64,000 nt of DNA from Pseudomonas multiresinivorans. GTDB taxonomy: Bacteria > Pseudomonadota > Gammaproteobacteria > Pseudomonadales > Pseudomonadaceae. The number at the start of each line of letters is the position of its first letter. Positions within the stretch are counted from its first letter, which is position 1. Location of the stretch: the NCBI RefSeq assembly GCF_012971725.1, contig NZ_CP048833.1:2294001-2358000 (forward strand). The letters are read 5' to 3'. The notes under the pieces are model-generated. The model saw nothing but the letters and a program-made list of their open reading frames with translations, was not told the origin of the DNA and searched no databases. A program made the translations under genes and the position numbers. Positions 24,627-33,982 of the stretch are shown here, one piece after another.

Positions 24627-25811
24627 GTGACCGACTCCGCCACTGCACCGACTTCCCCGGCCGTCACCGGCCTCATTCTTTCTGGCGGCGGCGCGCGGGC
24701 GGCCTACCAGGTCGGCGTGCTGGCCGCCATCGCCGAGCTGCTGCCCGAGGGGGCGGAGAATCCCTTCCCGGTGATCGTCGGCACTTCAGCTGGCGCGATC
24801 AACGCAGTCGGTCTGGCGTGTGGGGCAATGTCGTTCACGGGCGCCGTGGAGCGCCTCACTCAGGTCTGGAAGGGTTTTCGCACCGGGCAGGTGTACCGTT
24901 CCGACTGGCCGGGTGTGTTCAGTCAGGCCTTCAAGTTCCTCGGCCACAGCCTGCTGGGGCTGGGAAAACGCGAGCCGGTGGCGCTGCTGGACAGTACGCC
25001 GTTGCGCTATCTCCTGGAGCGTGAGCTGGACCTGTCCGGCATCGCCGCCGCCGTACGTCGCCGCAACCTGCGCGCGGTAGCAGTCACCGCATTCGGTTAT
25101 GAGTCCGGCCAGGCGGTGACCTTTTACCAGGGCCGCGCCACCATCGATCCCTGGCTGCGCCACCGGCGTATCGGCGTGCCGACGCGCCTGCAGATCGAGC
25201 ATTTGCTGGCCAGTTCGGCGATTCCGTTGCTGTTCCGCCCGGTGAAGATTCTCCGCGAGTTCTTCGGCGACGGTGCGGTTCGGCAGCAGGCACCGATCAG
25301 CCCGGCGCTGCACCTGGGCGCCAACCGAGTTCTGGTGATCGGAGTCAGCGGCAATCCCACCGTCGGCAGTGCCAACGAGTCCGTGGCGAACTACCGTACC
25401 GGCCAGCCGCCCAGCCTGGCGCAGGTGGGCGTCCACCTGTTGAACAGCACCTTCATCGACAGCCTGGAAGGCGATATCGAGTTGCTGCACCGCATCAACT
25501 TCCTCAGTTCACTGGTGCCCGAAGAGGCGCGCCGCTCGACGCTGGGGCTGGCGCCGGTGGATGTGCTGCTGATTTCGCCAAGCCGGCCGCTGGACGAGAT
25601 CGCCGCGCAGTATCGCCACGAACTGCCGCGTGCGCTGCGCCTGTTCCTGCGCGGGCCGGGGGCGACCAAGGCGAGCGGGGCAGGCGTGCTCAGCTACCTG
25701 CTGTTCGAGCCGGGTTACTGCAATGCGCTGATCGATCTGGGGTATCGCGATGCCATGGAAAAGCGCGCGGAGATCGCGCGCTTTCTGGGGATGGAGGAGT
25801 GGTCGCTGTAG
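24627..25811 (+). CDS. Patatin-like phospholipase
   Basis: 394 residues from the GTG at 24627, with AAGGA upstream. The oxyanion hole SGGGARAAYQVG (about 19-30), nucleophile GTSAGAINA (Ser54) and DGAVRQ aspartate (about residue 210) form the Ser-Asp dyad. No signal peptide or translocator domain is present, so it is probably cytoplasmic. It likely hydrolyses lipid acyl esters. It follows htrB by 45 bp on the same strand and may be co-transcribed with it. Confidence 0.9.
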   Translation: MTDSATAPTSPAVTGLILSGGGARAAYQVGVLAAIAELLPEGAENPFPVIVGTSAGAINAVGLACGAMSFTGAVERLTQVWKGFRTGQVYRSDWPGVFSQAFKFLGHSLLGLGKREPVALLDSTPLRYLLERELDLSGIAAAVRRRNLRAVAVTAFGYESGQAVTFYQGRATIDPWLRHRRIGVPTRLQIEHLLASSAIPLLFRPVKILREFFGDGAVRQQAPISPALHLGANRVLVIGVSGNPTVGSANESVANYRTGQPPSLAQVGVHLLNSTFIDSLEGDIELLHRINFLSSLVPEEARRSTLGLAPVDVLLISPSRPLDEIAAQYRHELPRALRLFLRGPGATKASGAGVLSYLLFEPGYCNALIDLGYRDAMEKRAEIARFLGMEEWSL

Positions 25812-25833
25812 GCCCGCAGCGGTGTTTCCATGA

Positions 25834-25909
25834 GCGTAGGAGCGGACTCCGTCCGCGATTGGCATCAGGCGTGTGGGGAAACCATCGCGGACGGAGTCCG
25901 CTCCTACGC
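25834..25909. repeat. Inverted REP pair (GTAGGAGCGGAC family), copy 2
   Basis: Arms GCGTAGGAGCGGACTCCGTC and its complement, about 25 bp each, surround a 25-bp spacer between two convergent genes. The arms match copy 1 closely. Confidence 0.88.
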
Positions 25910-25932
25910 GCAGCCAGCCCTGTGCGTCTGGG

Positions 25933-26793
25933 TCAGACCGCGAAAACGCCATCGCGGTAGTCGCGCAGGGCCTGCTCGATTTCCTCGCGGCTGTTCATCA
26001 CGAACGGGCCGTACTGCACGATGGGCTCGTTGAGCGGCTTGCCGGCCAGCAGCAGGACGCGCGCGCCCTGGTCGCTGGACAGCTGGATCTCGTCGCCCTG
26101 GCCCAGGCGCACCAGGTGGTTGGTGGCGACGGTCTCGTTGCCGCGCTCGCCCGGCACCTGCAGCGACCCTTCGTAGACGTACAGCATCACCCGATGGCCC
26201 GCCGGAATCTGCGGAGCCACCGAAGTGCCCGCCGGCAGGACCAGGTCGTAATAGTGCGGTTCGGTGTCCGGACGCTGCACCGCGCCATCGACGGCGTTCT
26301 CGCCGTCGTCGAAGCGCCCGGAGATCACGGTCACGCCCACGCCTTGTGTAGTGGTCACGCGCGGCACGTCTTCCGGCTCGATATCGCGGTAGCCGGCCGG
26401 GGACAGCTTGTCCTTCGCCGGCAGGTTCAGCCACAGCTGGAAGCCGCGCATGGCGCCTTCCACCTGTTCGGGCATCTCGCTGTGGATGATGCCGTGGGCC
26501 GCCGTCATCCACTGCACGCCGCCGGGCTTGAGCAGGCCGGTATTGCCCAGGTGGTCTTCGTGGCGCATGCGCCCTTCGAGCATGTAGGTGACGGTCTCGA
26601 AACCGCGGTGCGGGTGCGCCGGGAAGCCGGCGATGTAGTCGTCGGGGTTCTGCGTGTCGAACTGGTCGAGCATCAGGAACGGATCGAAGCGTTCGATGCC
26701 CGCGCCGCCAATGACGCGGGTCAGGCGCACGCCTGCGCCGTCGGAGGCGGGGTGGCCGATGTGCTGGTCGATCACGGTACGCAAACGGGTCAT
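25933..26793 (-). CDS. Pirin family protein
   Basis: 286 residues forming two cupin domains. The metal-binding motif HPHRGFETVTYMLEGRMRHEDHLGN (about residues 57-80) and DVQWMTAAHGIIHSEMP-like part are standard for pirins. Some bacterial pirins act as quercetinases and others as regulators; the role here is not fixed by sequence. Single gene. Confidence 0.92.
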   Translation of the reverse strand: MTRLRTVIDQHIGHPASDGAGVRLTRVIGGAGIERFDPFLMLDQFDTQNPDDYIAGFPAHPHRGFETVTYMLEGRMRHEDHLGNTGLLKPGGVQWMTAAHGIIHSEMPEQVEGAMRGFQLWLNLPAKDKLSPAGYRDIEPEDVPRVTTTQGVGVTVISGRFDDGENAVDGAVQRPDTEPHYYDLVLPAGTSVAPQIPAGHRVMLYVYEGSLQVPGERGNETVATNHLVRLGQGDEIQLSSDQGARVLLLAGKPLNEPIVQYGPFVMNSREEIEQALRDYRDGVFAV

Positions 26794-26899
26794 GGGGACC
26801 TCCTTGATCTGTGAATGGAGATCATCCTAGTCCCAATTGGTGGATCAATGGTTGCGAGTTTTTCAGCTTAACTATCGACTGGTTCGATGTGTCTTTAGA

Positions 26900-26927
26900 A
26901 AGAAAACCGCCGCCCGAAGGCGGCGGT
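26900..26927 (-). terminator. Intrinsic terminator of the mlaA transcript
   Basis: On the minus strand CCGCCGCC / GGCGGCGG closes on TTCG and is followed by TTTTCTTTCT, just after the mlaA stop. Confidence 0.87.
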
Positions 26928-26933
26928 GTCGTC

Positions 26934-27746
26934 TCACTCCTGGATCTGCAGGCGCCGGGCTTCGGTATAGAAGTAGCGCAGCTTCTCGTACTCGAAGGGC
27001 GTGTTCATCTGCCCGTAGCGGAAGCCGTTGCTGTAGCGCTTGTCGATGATCTCCAGCACCGGCAGTTCCCAGTACTCGCGGCTGATCTCGGAGTAGTTCA
27101 GGTAGTTCACTTCGCGCGCGGCGACGAAGTCGGTGACCAGCCCGCCGGTGTCGCGCAGGTTGGACGGGCCGAGGATCGGCAGCATCAGGTAGGGGCCATC
27201 GGGGACGCCCCAGTAGCCCAGGGTCTGGCCGAAGTCCTCGCTGAGCCTGGGCAGGCCCATGGCGGTGGCCGGGTCCCACAGGCCGCCGATGCCGAAGATG
27301 GTGTTGAACAGCAGCCGCGCGGTGCTGTTCGCCGCGCGCTGGGGCTTGAGCTGGGCAACGCTGTTGAGCAGCGTCGGCACTTCGCCCAGGTTGCTGAAGA
27401 AGTTGCTCACGCCAGTGCGCACGAAGTGCGGGGTGACGTACTCGTAGCCGTGCACCACGGGCAGGAAGACCCACTCGTCGAAGCGGTAGTTGAAGTGATA
27501 GACCCGGCGGTTCCACGACTCCCAGGGGTCGTAGACGTTGAGGGCGTCGAAGGTGGCGCGCTCGAACTCGCGCTGGTCCAGGCCGGGGTTGAACTTCAGC
27601 GCGTCGAGCGGGTGCTTGAAGCCGTCGTCGTCCGGCACCATGTCGAACTTGGTGGTGATGGGCGTCTGTACCGGTTGTGCGGTCTCGGCCTGGGCGACGC
27701 CGCAGGCCAGCAGCAGGGCAAGAGTCCAGGAATGGCGGAGTGGCAT
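26934..27746 (-). CDS. mlaA: Outer-membrane lipid asymmetry protein MlaA (VacJ)
   Basis: 270 residues. The N-terminus has LLLACGVAQA, which could act as a lipobox (LLAC) or as an ordinary signal. The VacJ core follows, with DPWESWNRRVYHFNYRFDEWVFLP, FFSNLGEVPTLLNS and GYWGVPDGPYLMLPILGPSNLRDT. MlaA removes mislocalised phospholipids from the outer leaflet and passes them to MlaC. The start at 27746 lies 4 bp after the upstream hydrolase stop, so the two form an operon. Confidence 0.92.
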   Translation of the reverse strand: MPLRHSWTLALLLACGVAQAETAQPVQTPITTKFDMVPDDDGFKHPLDALKFNPGLDQREFERATFDALNVYDPWESWNRRVYHFNYRFDEWVFLPVVHGYEYVTPHFVRTGVSNFFSNLGEVPTLLNSVAQLKPQRAANSTARLLFNTIFGIGGLWDPATAMGLPRLSEDFGQTLGYWGVPDGPYLMLPILGPSNLRDTGGLVTDFVAAREVNYLNYSEISREYWELPVLEIIDKRYSNGFRYGQMNTPFEYEKLRYFYTEARRLQIQE

Positions 27747-27750
27747 GGAG

Positions 27751-29100
27751 TCAGTTCCCTGTCTGCGCGGTGGCCAGGCCGTCGGCCGGGGCACCCTGTC
27801 CCTTGAAGAAGCCCAGCATGTCCTGGGCGTTCACGCGGTAATTGAGGTTGCCGCAGTGGCCGCCGCGCGGGTAGAGCGTCAGGCGGTCGCCAAAGGTGCG
27901 GCGCAGGAAGCCGATATCGCCGGGGCCGAGAATGACGTCGTCGGCGTTGTGCATGACGGCGATCTTCGGGCTCTGCTTCAGGTAGTCCTGAACGCCGTAC
28001 AGGCTGACCTGGTCGACCAGCTGCGGGAGGCTGCCGCCGTCGTACTTGGCGCGCCATAGCGGCATCAACTGGTCAGTCATGTAGCACTCGAAGTCGCACT
28101 GCATGGCGCGCTTGAAGAACGGCGTCAGGCTGGTGCCTTCGGTGATCGGGTACTTGGGCGGGGTGATCAGGCCGCGGCGGTTGATCAGGTCGGAGGTGAA
28201 GGCGATGTCGGCGGAGGAGAAGCGGAACACCGCGCCGATCAGCATGGCCATCTCTTCATTGGAGAGGTGCTGCTTGGATTGCTGCAGGTCGAAGAGGAAG
28301 GCGTCGTTGAGGTCGACGTAGCCCTTCTGGTTGAAGTAGCGGGTCAGCTTGGCCAGGATCACCTGGTAGAAGGTGTTGGTGTCGTTGATGCCCTTGACCT
28401 GGGTCTGCACCAGCTTGTCGAGGTTGCTGACCGAGGTGTAGAGGTTCACCGGCGGGTTGAGCAGCAACACGCGCTTGAAGTTGAAGCTGCGGCGGGTTTC
28501 GTCGAGCTTGCTGACAAAGGCTGCGTGCAGCGCGCCCAGGCTGTAGCCGGTCAGGTAGTAGTCGCTGACAGGCAGGTCCGGATGCTGCGCGCGCACCGCC
28601 TGCATGACTCTGTACAGGTCGTCGGCATCGTCGGGCGTGTAGCCGGGAGTGGCGACGTGGGAAGCGCCGACCATGAAGTCCCAGCTGGTCGGCGAAGACA
28701 GTTGCACCACGTGGTAGCCGGCGCCGTAGAAGAGGCGCTTGAGGTACTCCGGCGTCGTGCTGGCGTAGTTGGCGCCGGTGCCGGCAATGATGAAGACCAG
28801 CGGCGCCTTGTGCTTCTGCCAGGCCAGGCGGTAGTGCAGCTTCTTCACCGGCCAGAAGTTGCTCGGCAGCTCGTACTCGCGCTCCGGGCGCAGCTTGAGT
28901 GCGTAGTCCGACTGGCGGATGTCCTCGTCCGCCGGCAGTTGCGGGCGCAGCTCCGGCGGGGTGGTGGCGATGGTCGCCTCGAACGGGTTGATCAATGGGT
29001 AGCCGTAACTGGCCTGATCCACATCGCGGGCAAATACCGACCCGGCGAGTCCCAGTGCGAGGCAACCGATCAGGGCTGCCACGCGGTCAAGAAATGTCAT
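27751..29100 (-). CDS. Secreted alpha/beta-hydrolase
   Basis: 449 residues with a signal peptide (MTFLDRVAALIGCLALGLAGSVFA). The nucleophile elbow GYSLGALHA (about residue 185) and the late His in GGHCGNLNYR fit a serine hydrolase, with Asp in MHNADDVILGPGD. The start at 29100 has AAGGACT upstream. It is in an operon before mlaA, which suggests work on lipids or lipoproteins of the envelope. Substrate unknown. Confidence 0.82.
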   Translation of the reverse strand: MTFLDRVAALIGCLALGLAGSVFARDVDQASYGYPLINPFEATIATTPPELRPQLPADEDIRQSDYALKLRPEREYELPSNFWPVKKLHYRLAWQKHKAPLVFIIAGTGANYASTTPEYLKRLFYGAGYHVVQLSSPTSWDFMVGASHVATPGYTPDDADDLYRVMQAVRAQHPDLPVSDYYLTGYSLGALHAAFVSKLDETRRSFNFKRVLLLNPPVNLYTSVSNLDKLVQTQVKGINDTNTFYQVILAKLTRYFNQKGYVDLNDAFLFDLQQSKQHLSNEEMAMLIGAVFRFSSADIAFTSDLINRRGLITPPKYPITEGTSLTPFFKRAMQCDFECYMTDQLMPLWRAKYDGGSLPQLVDQVSLYGVQDYLKQSPKIAVMHNADDVILGPGDIGFLRRTFGDRLTLYPRGGHCGNLNYRVNAQDMLGFFKGQGAPADGLATAQTGN

Positions 29101-29185
29101 GGTTCGGAGTCCTTTCAAGAGGAGGCCAACTCTAGGGTGACCGGCGATTAAGACCAGCACATTTCCGACAAGTGCAACTCGCTTG

Positions 29186-29671
29186 TCAGCCTTTGCGCGC
29201 GAGGTCCTTGAGTGCGTCACCGGTTAGACGATAGACGGTCCATTCGTCCTGTGGGCGCGCGCCCAGGCTGCGATAGAAGCCAATGGCCGGTTCGTTCCAG
29301 TCCAGCACCGACCATTCCAGCCGACCACAGCCACGCTCCACTGCCAGCCGCGCCAGCTCCGTGAGCAGCGCCTTGCCCAGCCCGGCGCCGCGCGCGGCGG
29401 GGCGCACGTAGAGGTCTTCGAGGTAGATGCCGGGCTGGCTCAGCCAGGTGGAGTAGTTGTGGAAGAACAACGCAAAACCCTGGGGCGTGCCATCCACCTC
29501 CCCGATCAGCACCTCGGCGTAGGGGCGCGGGCCGAACAGATGGTCGTGCATGCGCTGGGCGTCGGCCTTTACCTCATGGACCAGCTTTTCGTAGTCGGCC
29601 AGTTCGCGGATCAGTTCGAGAATCAGCGGGATGTCGTCGGGGACGGCGGGGCGCAGGGTGGCACGAGGCAT
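29186..29671 (-). CDS. GNAT family N-acetyltransferase
   Basis: 161 residues with the acetyl-CoA motif VRPAARGAGLGKALLTEL (motif A) and WSVLDWNEPAIGFYRSLGA (motif B). The pattern is like diamine or thialysine acetyltransferases of the SSAT group. The ATG at 29671 has AAGGAATT upstream. Single cytoplasmic enzyme; acceptor unknown. Confidence 0.87.
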   Translation of the reverse strand: MPRATLRPAVPDDIPLILELIRELADYEKLVHEVKADAQRMHDHLFGPRPYAEVLIGEVDGTPQGFALFFHNYSTWLSQPGIYLEDLYVRPAARGAGLGKALLTELARLAVERGCGRLEWSVLDWNEPAIGFYRSLGARPQDEWTVYRLTGDALKDLARKG

Positions 29672-29741
29672 CGATAATTCCTTGCAGGGCGGGATCGCAA
29701 CGAGGATGCCCAAAGGCGGGCGCGGCTGGCAACCGGGCGTC

Positions 29742-30308
29742 TCAGTAATGCTCCAGGCTCTCCACCCAGACCAGCTCGCAGGCGCCGGCGCCGGTGTCCT
29801 CGCGGGTCAGCGAACTGACCCAGCGCCAGCCGTCATCGCCCTCCACGCGCACCAGCTTGCCGGAGAGGCGAATGTGCTCGCCGGCGCTGACCTGGGCCAG
29901 GGTGCGCGCCACATCGTCGCTGGCCGGGATCATGTGCATGTTGGCGGCATGGGTCTCCAGCTCCCGGCGGGGAATCGGTAGCTTGTCGGCGTGCCAGTAG
30001 AACCAGCGGTTGCCCTGGGTGATGCGGATATCGGCCAGCACGCGCGGGTCATCCATCGGCCCCCAGCCCAGGGCGAGATCGGTGGGCGACAACTCCGCCT
30101 CGCGGCCCAGACGGTAATCCTCGCGGCCCAGCACGCGTGCCTCGATGTTGAAATCCTCCAGTGGATAGATGGAATAGCGCTCCAGGCGGAAGCCGCCATT
30201 GGCCAGTGTCTGGCTGTGTTGCTGCGGCGCCTGGGGACGCTCGGTCGGCCATAGCCACCAGAAGCTGCCCGCCAGGCAGGCCAGCAGGAACAGGGTCGAT
30301 CGTTTCAT
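29742..30308 (-). CDS. Conserved membrane-anchored protein of unknown function
   Basis: 188 residues with one N-terminal membrane segment or uncleaved signal (MKRSTLFLLACLAGSFWWLW) and a periplasmic domain. Motifs such as LSPTDLALGWGPMDD, QGNRWFYWHADKLPIP and ETHAANMHMIPASDDV are familiar from a family of conserved proteobacterial proteins for which I know no function. The ATG at 30308 has GGAGCC upstream. Divergent from the next gene. Confidence 0.75.
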   Translation of the reverse strand: MKRSTLFLLACLAGSFWWLWPTERPQAPQQHSQTLANGGFRLERYSIYPLEDFNIEARVLGREDYRLGREAELSPTDLALGWGPMDDPRVLADIRITQGNRWFYWHADKLPIPRRELETHAANMHMIPASDDVARTLAQVSAGEHIRLSGKLVRVEGDDGWRWVSSLTREDTGAGACELVWVESLEHY

Positions 30309-30419
30309 CGAAGGCTCCATTGCTGGGCGAAGTCTAAGCTGCAACCGGCCCCCCTTGCATCGGCCCTTGCGCTGGTTATGCTGGGCGCCGATTTCCCGCC
30401 TGCCCGGAGTAGTGGCGCC

Positions 30420-30785
30420 ATGTCCCGTCGTTTGCCCCTGATCCTCCTGCTGCTCGCCCTGGCCCTGTGGCTGGCCGCCAGTTATGGCGTGCGTTTCGGC
30501 CTGATGGAGGATGGCCGTTGGGTTGGCCTCTGCGCCGATGAAGCCACGCGCTGGGAGTGCGGCGTGCGTTCGCAACTGGGTTGGGCGATTCATTTCGGCG
30601 TGTTCGGCAAGCTCGCCCTGGGGCTTTCACTGCTGGCCTTCTTCGTGCCGCGCCAGGCCGGCTGGTGGCTGGCGGTGCTGGCGATGCTGGTCACGCTGCC
30701 GGCGCTGGTGCTGTACAACGCCGGGCTCGCGGTGTTCGCGGTGGTATTGACCGGTCTGCGACTGGTGCGGGCAGCGGGACTCTGA
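30420..30785 (+). CDS. Small integral membrane protein, unknown function
   Basis: 121 residues with three hydrophobic segments (about 5-22, 55-75, 80-115). Two cysteines lie in the first external loop (GLCADEATRWECGVRSQ). I do not recognise a family. Start ATG at 30420; the end abuts the convergent GH17 gene. Confidence 0.7.
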   Translation: MSRRLPLILLLLALALWLAASYGVRFGLMEDGRWVGLCADEATRWECGVRSQLGWAIHFGVFGKLALGLSLLAFFVPRQAGWWLAVLAMLVTLPALVLYNAGLAVFAVVLTGLRLVRAAGL

Positions 30786-30786
30786 G

Positions 30787-32343
30787 TCAGGCCTTTTGCG
30801 GCATCAGCCGTCCGCGTAACAGTGCGCCGAGCAGGAGCAGGCTCACCGCTGCCCAGCCCAGTGCCTGAAGATTGCTCAAGCCTTCCGTTGCCAGCTGTGC
30901 GGGAATCCCGGCGGCAATGATCAATGCCAGCAACAGTGCTTCTCGACGTGGCGTCGCAACCGGCCGGCACAGATAGACCAGCGCCGGGAACAACAGTGCC
31001 GCGCTGGGGAAACTGCGGTAGCGCGCGTCGAAGACCATCCCGAGCATCAGCACCGCACCAGCGAAACCGGCCGCCGCCAGCCACAGGCCGGCGTGGCGTT
31101 GCAGCCAGTCGAACGCCTTCGCGCGCCAGCCGGCACGAGCCGACAGTGCCAGGCTGATGTGCAGCAGTACCAGCAGATTCAAGCCCACCAGTGCCGCCGA
31201 CCAGAGCCACTCGCCCCAGAATCGGCTGATGATCACCGACAGTTCCAGCCACAGGCCGATGCAGCCGGCCCCGAGTGCGCCAACCAGCGGCAACAGGAAG
31301 GCATTGCGGGCAGAGGCGGGGCGGCCGCCGACCAGCAATCCACCGAGCAGGATCACGCCGGAAAGCCCCAGCCATAGCGGCCAGCCTGGCAGGTTGCTGA
31401 CCGGCCCGGCGAGCACGCCCTTCTCCTCGCGGTCGGCGCTGAACAGGCCCCAGTAACCGCCCACCGCGCCTTCGCTCTGGCGCTTCCAGGGCTGGTCGAA
31501 GGCTTCGATCAGGTTGTAGCGCCAGCCTTTCTCCTCGGCCATGTGCACGAAACCGCGGATGAAGCGCGCCTCGTTGACGCGGCTGGGCAGGGCGGTTTCG
31601 CGCTGGCGGCCTTCGCTGGGCCAGCCGGTTTCGCCGATCAGGATGTCCTTGGGGGCGAACTCGCGGCCGAAGTCCTCGCGGATCTTCGCCACGTGGGCGA
31701 GTGCATCGTCGATCCCGCTGGGATTGTCTTCCCAGTACGGCAACAGGTGGATGGTGACGAAGTCCACCGCCGGGGCGATCTCCGGGTGCTGGTGCCAGAA
31801 GTCCCAGACGTCGGCGTAGGTCACCGGCTGGCGCACACGAGCCTTCACCTTGTGGATCAGCCCGGCGAGGTAGCGCCCGGTGACTTCCTTGCGCAGCAGG
31901 GTCTCGTTGCCGACGATCACCGCCTGTACCACGTCCGGGTACTGGTTGGCCGCCTTGATCAGCGCCTCGACTTCCCGATCGGTGTCCACCGGGTTGGCAT
32001 TGACCCAGGCGCCGAGCATCAGCTTCAGGCCGTGCTTGCGCGCCAGCGCCGGGATGCCTTCCAGCCCGGTCATAGAATAGGTGCGCACGCACTCGAAGCG
32101 CGTCGCCAGCAGCGCCAGGTCAGCGTCCATCTGCTCCGGGCGCAGGACGAAGGGCTGGTCGAAGGGCGACTGGTCCTTGGCGAACGGGCTGTAGGACGCG
32201 CACTGCAGCTTGTGCGTGGGCGTGGCTGCGTCGGGCAGGACCACCGGTTTGCCCAGGCCGTACCAGAGGCCGCCGAGGGCGATCAGGGCAAGCAGCAGGG
32301 CGAGAAGGTAAGGGAGAAGCGGAAAGCGCGAGGACTGGGGCAT
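30787..32343 (-). CDS. GH17 family glycosidase with C-terminal membrane domain
   Basis: 518 residues from the ATG at 32343. One N-terminal membrane helix (about 8-28) is followed by a GH17 catalytic domain (about 45-300). The acid/base is in VIVGNE (Glu147) and the nucleophile in IGETGWPS (Glu238). Residues about 320-518 form several membrane helices. GH17 enzymes cut or rearrange beta-1,3-glucans; in Pseudomonas related domains take part in periplasmic cyclic glucan synthesis. The membrane tail suggests work at the outer face of the inner membrane. Confidence 0.85.
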   Translation of the reverse strand: MPQSSRFPLLPYLLALLLALIALGGLWYGLGKPVVLPDAATPTHKLQCASYSPFAKDQSPFDQPFVLRPEQMDADLALLATRFECVRTYSMTGLEGIPALARKHGLKLMLGAWVNANPVDTDREVEALIKAANQYPDVVQAVIVGNETLLRKEVTGRYLAGLIHKVKARVRQPVTYADVWDFWHQHPEIAPAVDFVTIHLLPYWEDNPSGIDDALAHVAKIREDFGREFAPKDILIGETGWPSEGRQRETALPSRVNEARFIRGFVHMAEEKGWRYNLIEAFDQPWKRQSEGAVGGYWGLFSADREEKGVLAGPVSNLPGWPLWLGLSGVILLGGLLVGGRPASARNAFLLPLVGALGAGCIGLWLELSVIISRFWGEWLWSAALVGLNLLVLLHISLALSARAGWRAKAFDWLQRHAGLWLAAAGFAGAVLMLGMVFDARYRSFPSAALLFPALVYLCRPVATPRREALLLALIIAAGIPAQLATEGLSNLQALGWAAVSLLLLGALLRGRLMPQKA

Positions 32344-32417
32344 GGGGGCACGCGAACCGTGGCGAGGCGCGCATCTTAGCAACGCCGCTCGCCGCCGTCA
32401 GTGCCCACGCGGGGTGC

Positions 32418-32630
32418 TCACGCGTGACGGTGAGCCCAGTTGTGCGTCGGTTGGGCCGCGTTGCCCTCGATGCACTTCCAGAACTTCTCGTGGAAGTGGA
32501 AGCCCACCGCGTTGCACAGCGGCTCGACGATCGCCACCAGGCCGCCCACGGTGATGCTGCCGGTCAGCGCGTAGGCGACGCTGAAGGCGATGGCGAAGTG
32601 CATCAGGGTGAAGGTGACGGTCTTGAGCAT
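32418..32630 (-). CDS. DUF2061 small membrane protein
   Basis: 70 residues with two membrane segments. The pattern KTVTFTLMHFAIAFSVAYALTGS and VEPLCNAVGFHFHEKFWK is the DUF2061 family. Function unknown. Start ATG at 32630 with GGATTGCC upstream; a short GAGAATGATTCTC palindrome lies 19 bp before it. Confidence 0.85.
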   Translation of the reverse strand: MLKTVTFTLMHFAIAFSVAYALTGSITVGGLVAIVEPLCNAVGFHFHEKFWKCIEGNAAQPTHNWAHRHA

Positions 32631-32915
32631 GGTGGCAATCCTCCAGTCGAGAATGATTCTCCGTTGCTGAAAGACTACTGCGCGGGAACCCCGCCGGGTA
32701 ATCGAGCCTCTGTATGGAGGCGATAGGCCGGCACCTTCGTCGCGGATGGAATGGCGCGGTCGTGGATGGACGGATTCTGTCGTGGATCGGACCGTTTGGC
32801 GTCGTTCTCAGAGCAGTTCGCCAGCAGCGGGCGCCGATCATGAAAGGGCGGCCAAGACCGCGAATGGCGCCGGGTCCACTCGGACGCCGCAACGAAAAAT
32901 CACGGGGAGAAAACC

Positions 32916-33770
32916 ATGTCTATGATGCGACGCCTGTTGGGCCTGGGCGCAGGGCTGGTGCTGTCGGCAGCGGCCGGGCTGGCCGGTGCGGCAGCCAAGC
33001 CGGAAATCACCATCGGTTACGTGGACGGCTGGTCGGACAGCGTGGCCACCACGCACGTGGCCGCCGAGATCATGCGCGAGAAGCTCGGCTACCAGGTCAA
33101 GCTGATGCCGGTTGCCGCCGGGATCATGTGGCAGGGCGTGGCGCGCGGCAAGCTCGACGCCATGCTCTCGGCCTGGCTGCCGGTCACCCATGGCGCCTAC
33201 TACGAGAAGATGAAGGACAAGGTCACCAACCTGGGCGTGAACTACCCGGGGGCGAAGATCGGCCTGATCGTGCCCGAGTATGTGAAAGCCAACAGCATCG
33301 AAGACCTCAAGGCGCAGAAGGCTGATTTCGATGGCCGCATCGTCGGCATCGACGCCGGCGCCGGGGTGATGCTCAAGACTGACCAGGCGATCAAGGACTA
33401 CGGCCTGGACTACAAGCTGGTAGCCAGTTCCGGCAGCGGCATGATCGCCGAGCTGACCCGCGCGGAGAACGACAAGAAGGCCATCGCCGTCACTGGCTGG
33501 ATCCCGCACTGGATGTTCGCCAAGTGGAAGCTGAAGTTCCTCGAAGACCCGAAAAAGGTCTACGGCGAAGAGGAGCATGTCGACAGCGTCGCCAACCCGG
33601 CGCTGGAGAAGAAGGCGCCGGAAGTCTGGGCCTTCCTGAAGAAATTCCAGTGGAAGGACGGCCAGGAAATCGGCGAAGTGATGCTGGCCGTGCAGAACGG
33701 CGAGAAGCCGGAAGTGGCCGCCAAGAAATGGGTCGAAGCGCATCCGGATCGGGTGAAGGAATGGCTGTAA
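32916..33770 (+). CDS. betX: Glycine betaine-binding protein (OpuAC family)
   Basis: 284 residues with a signal peptide and an OpuAC/ProX-type domain. ITIGYVDGWSDSVATTHV, GKLDAMLSAWLPVTHGAYYEKM and VTGWIPHWMFAKW supply the tryptophans and tyrosine that cage quaternary amines. In P. aeruginosa the orphan binding protein at this position is BetX, specific for glycine betaine, and works with the CbcWV core transporter; I use the name by synteny. GGGGAGAA lies upstream of the start. Confidence 0.88.
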   Translation: MSMMRRLLGLGAGLVLSAAAGLAGAAAKPEITIGYVDGWSDSVATTHVAAEIMREKLGYQVKLMPVAAGIMWQGVARGKLDAMLSAWLPVTHGAYYEKMKDKVTNLGVNYPGAKIGLIVPEYVKANSIEDLKAQKADFDGRIVGIDAGAGVMLKTDQAIKDYGLDYKLVASSGSGMIAELTRAENDKKAIAVTGWIPHWMFAKWKLKFLEDPKKVYGEEEHVDSVANPALEKKAPEVWAFLKKFQWKDGQEIGEVMLAVQNGEKPEVAAKKWVEAHPDRVKEWL

Positions 33771-33800
33771 GCAGCTAGACTGAACTTGCACGCGTAACAG

Positions 33801-33842
33801 AAAAATCCCCCGCGAACGCCATCGTTCGCGGGGGATTTTTTT
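33801..33842 (+). terminator. Intrinsic terminator of betX
   Basis: AATCCCCCGCGAACG / CGTTCGCGGGGGATT with loop CCAT and a long T-run. One of the strongest terminators in the window. Confidence 0.93.
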
Positions 33843-33982
33843 ATGCCGAGGCGTCTATTCCGGGCTTGTTCGCAAGAGGGGGCAAATCGCTACGACTAAA
33901 GTCGTCTGGAGCGCTTGCAGCGGACACATAAATTAGGGATCGACGACATCCGCGTCATCCCCGCTGTGAGGACAAGAACAAA

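Noticed and set aside
32649..32661. GAGAATGATTCTC palindrome resembling a Fur box, upstream of the DUF2061 gene
   Set aside because: Only a partial match to the 19-bp Fur consensus; too weak for a regulatory call.
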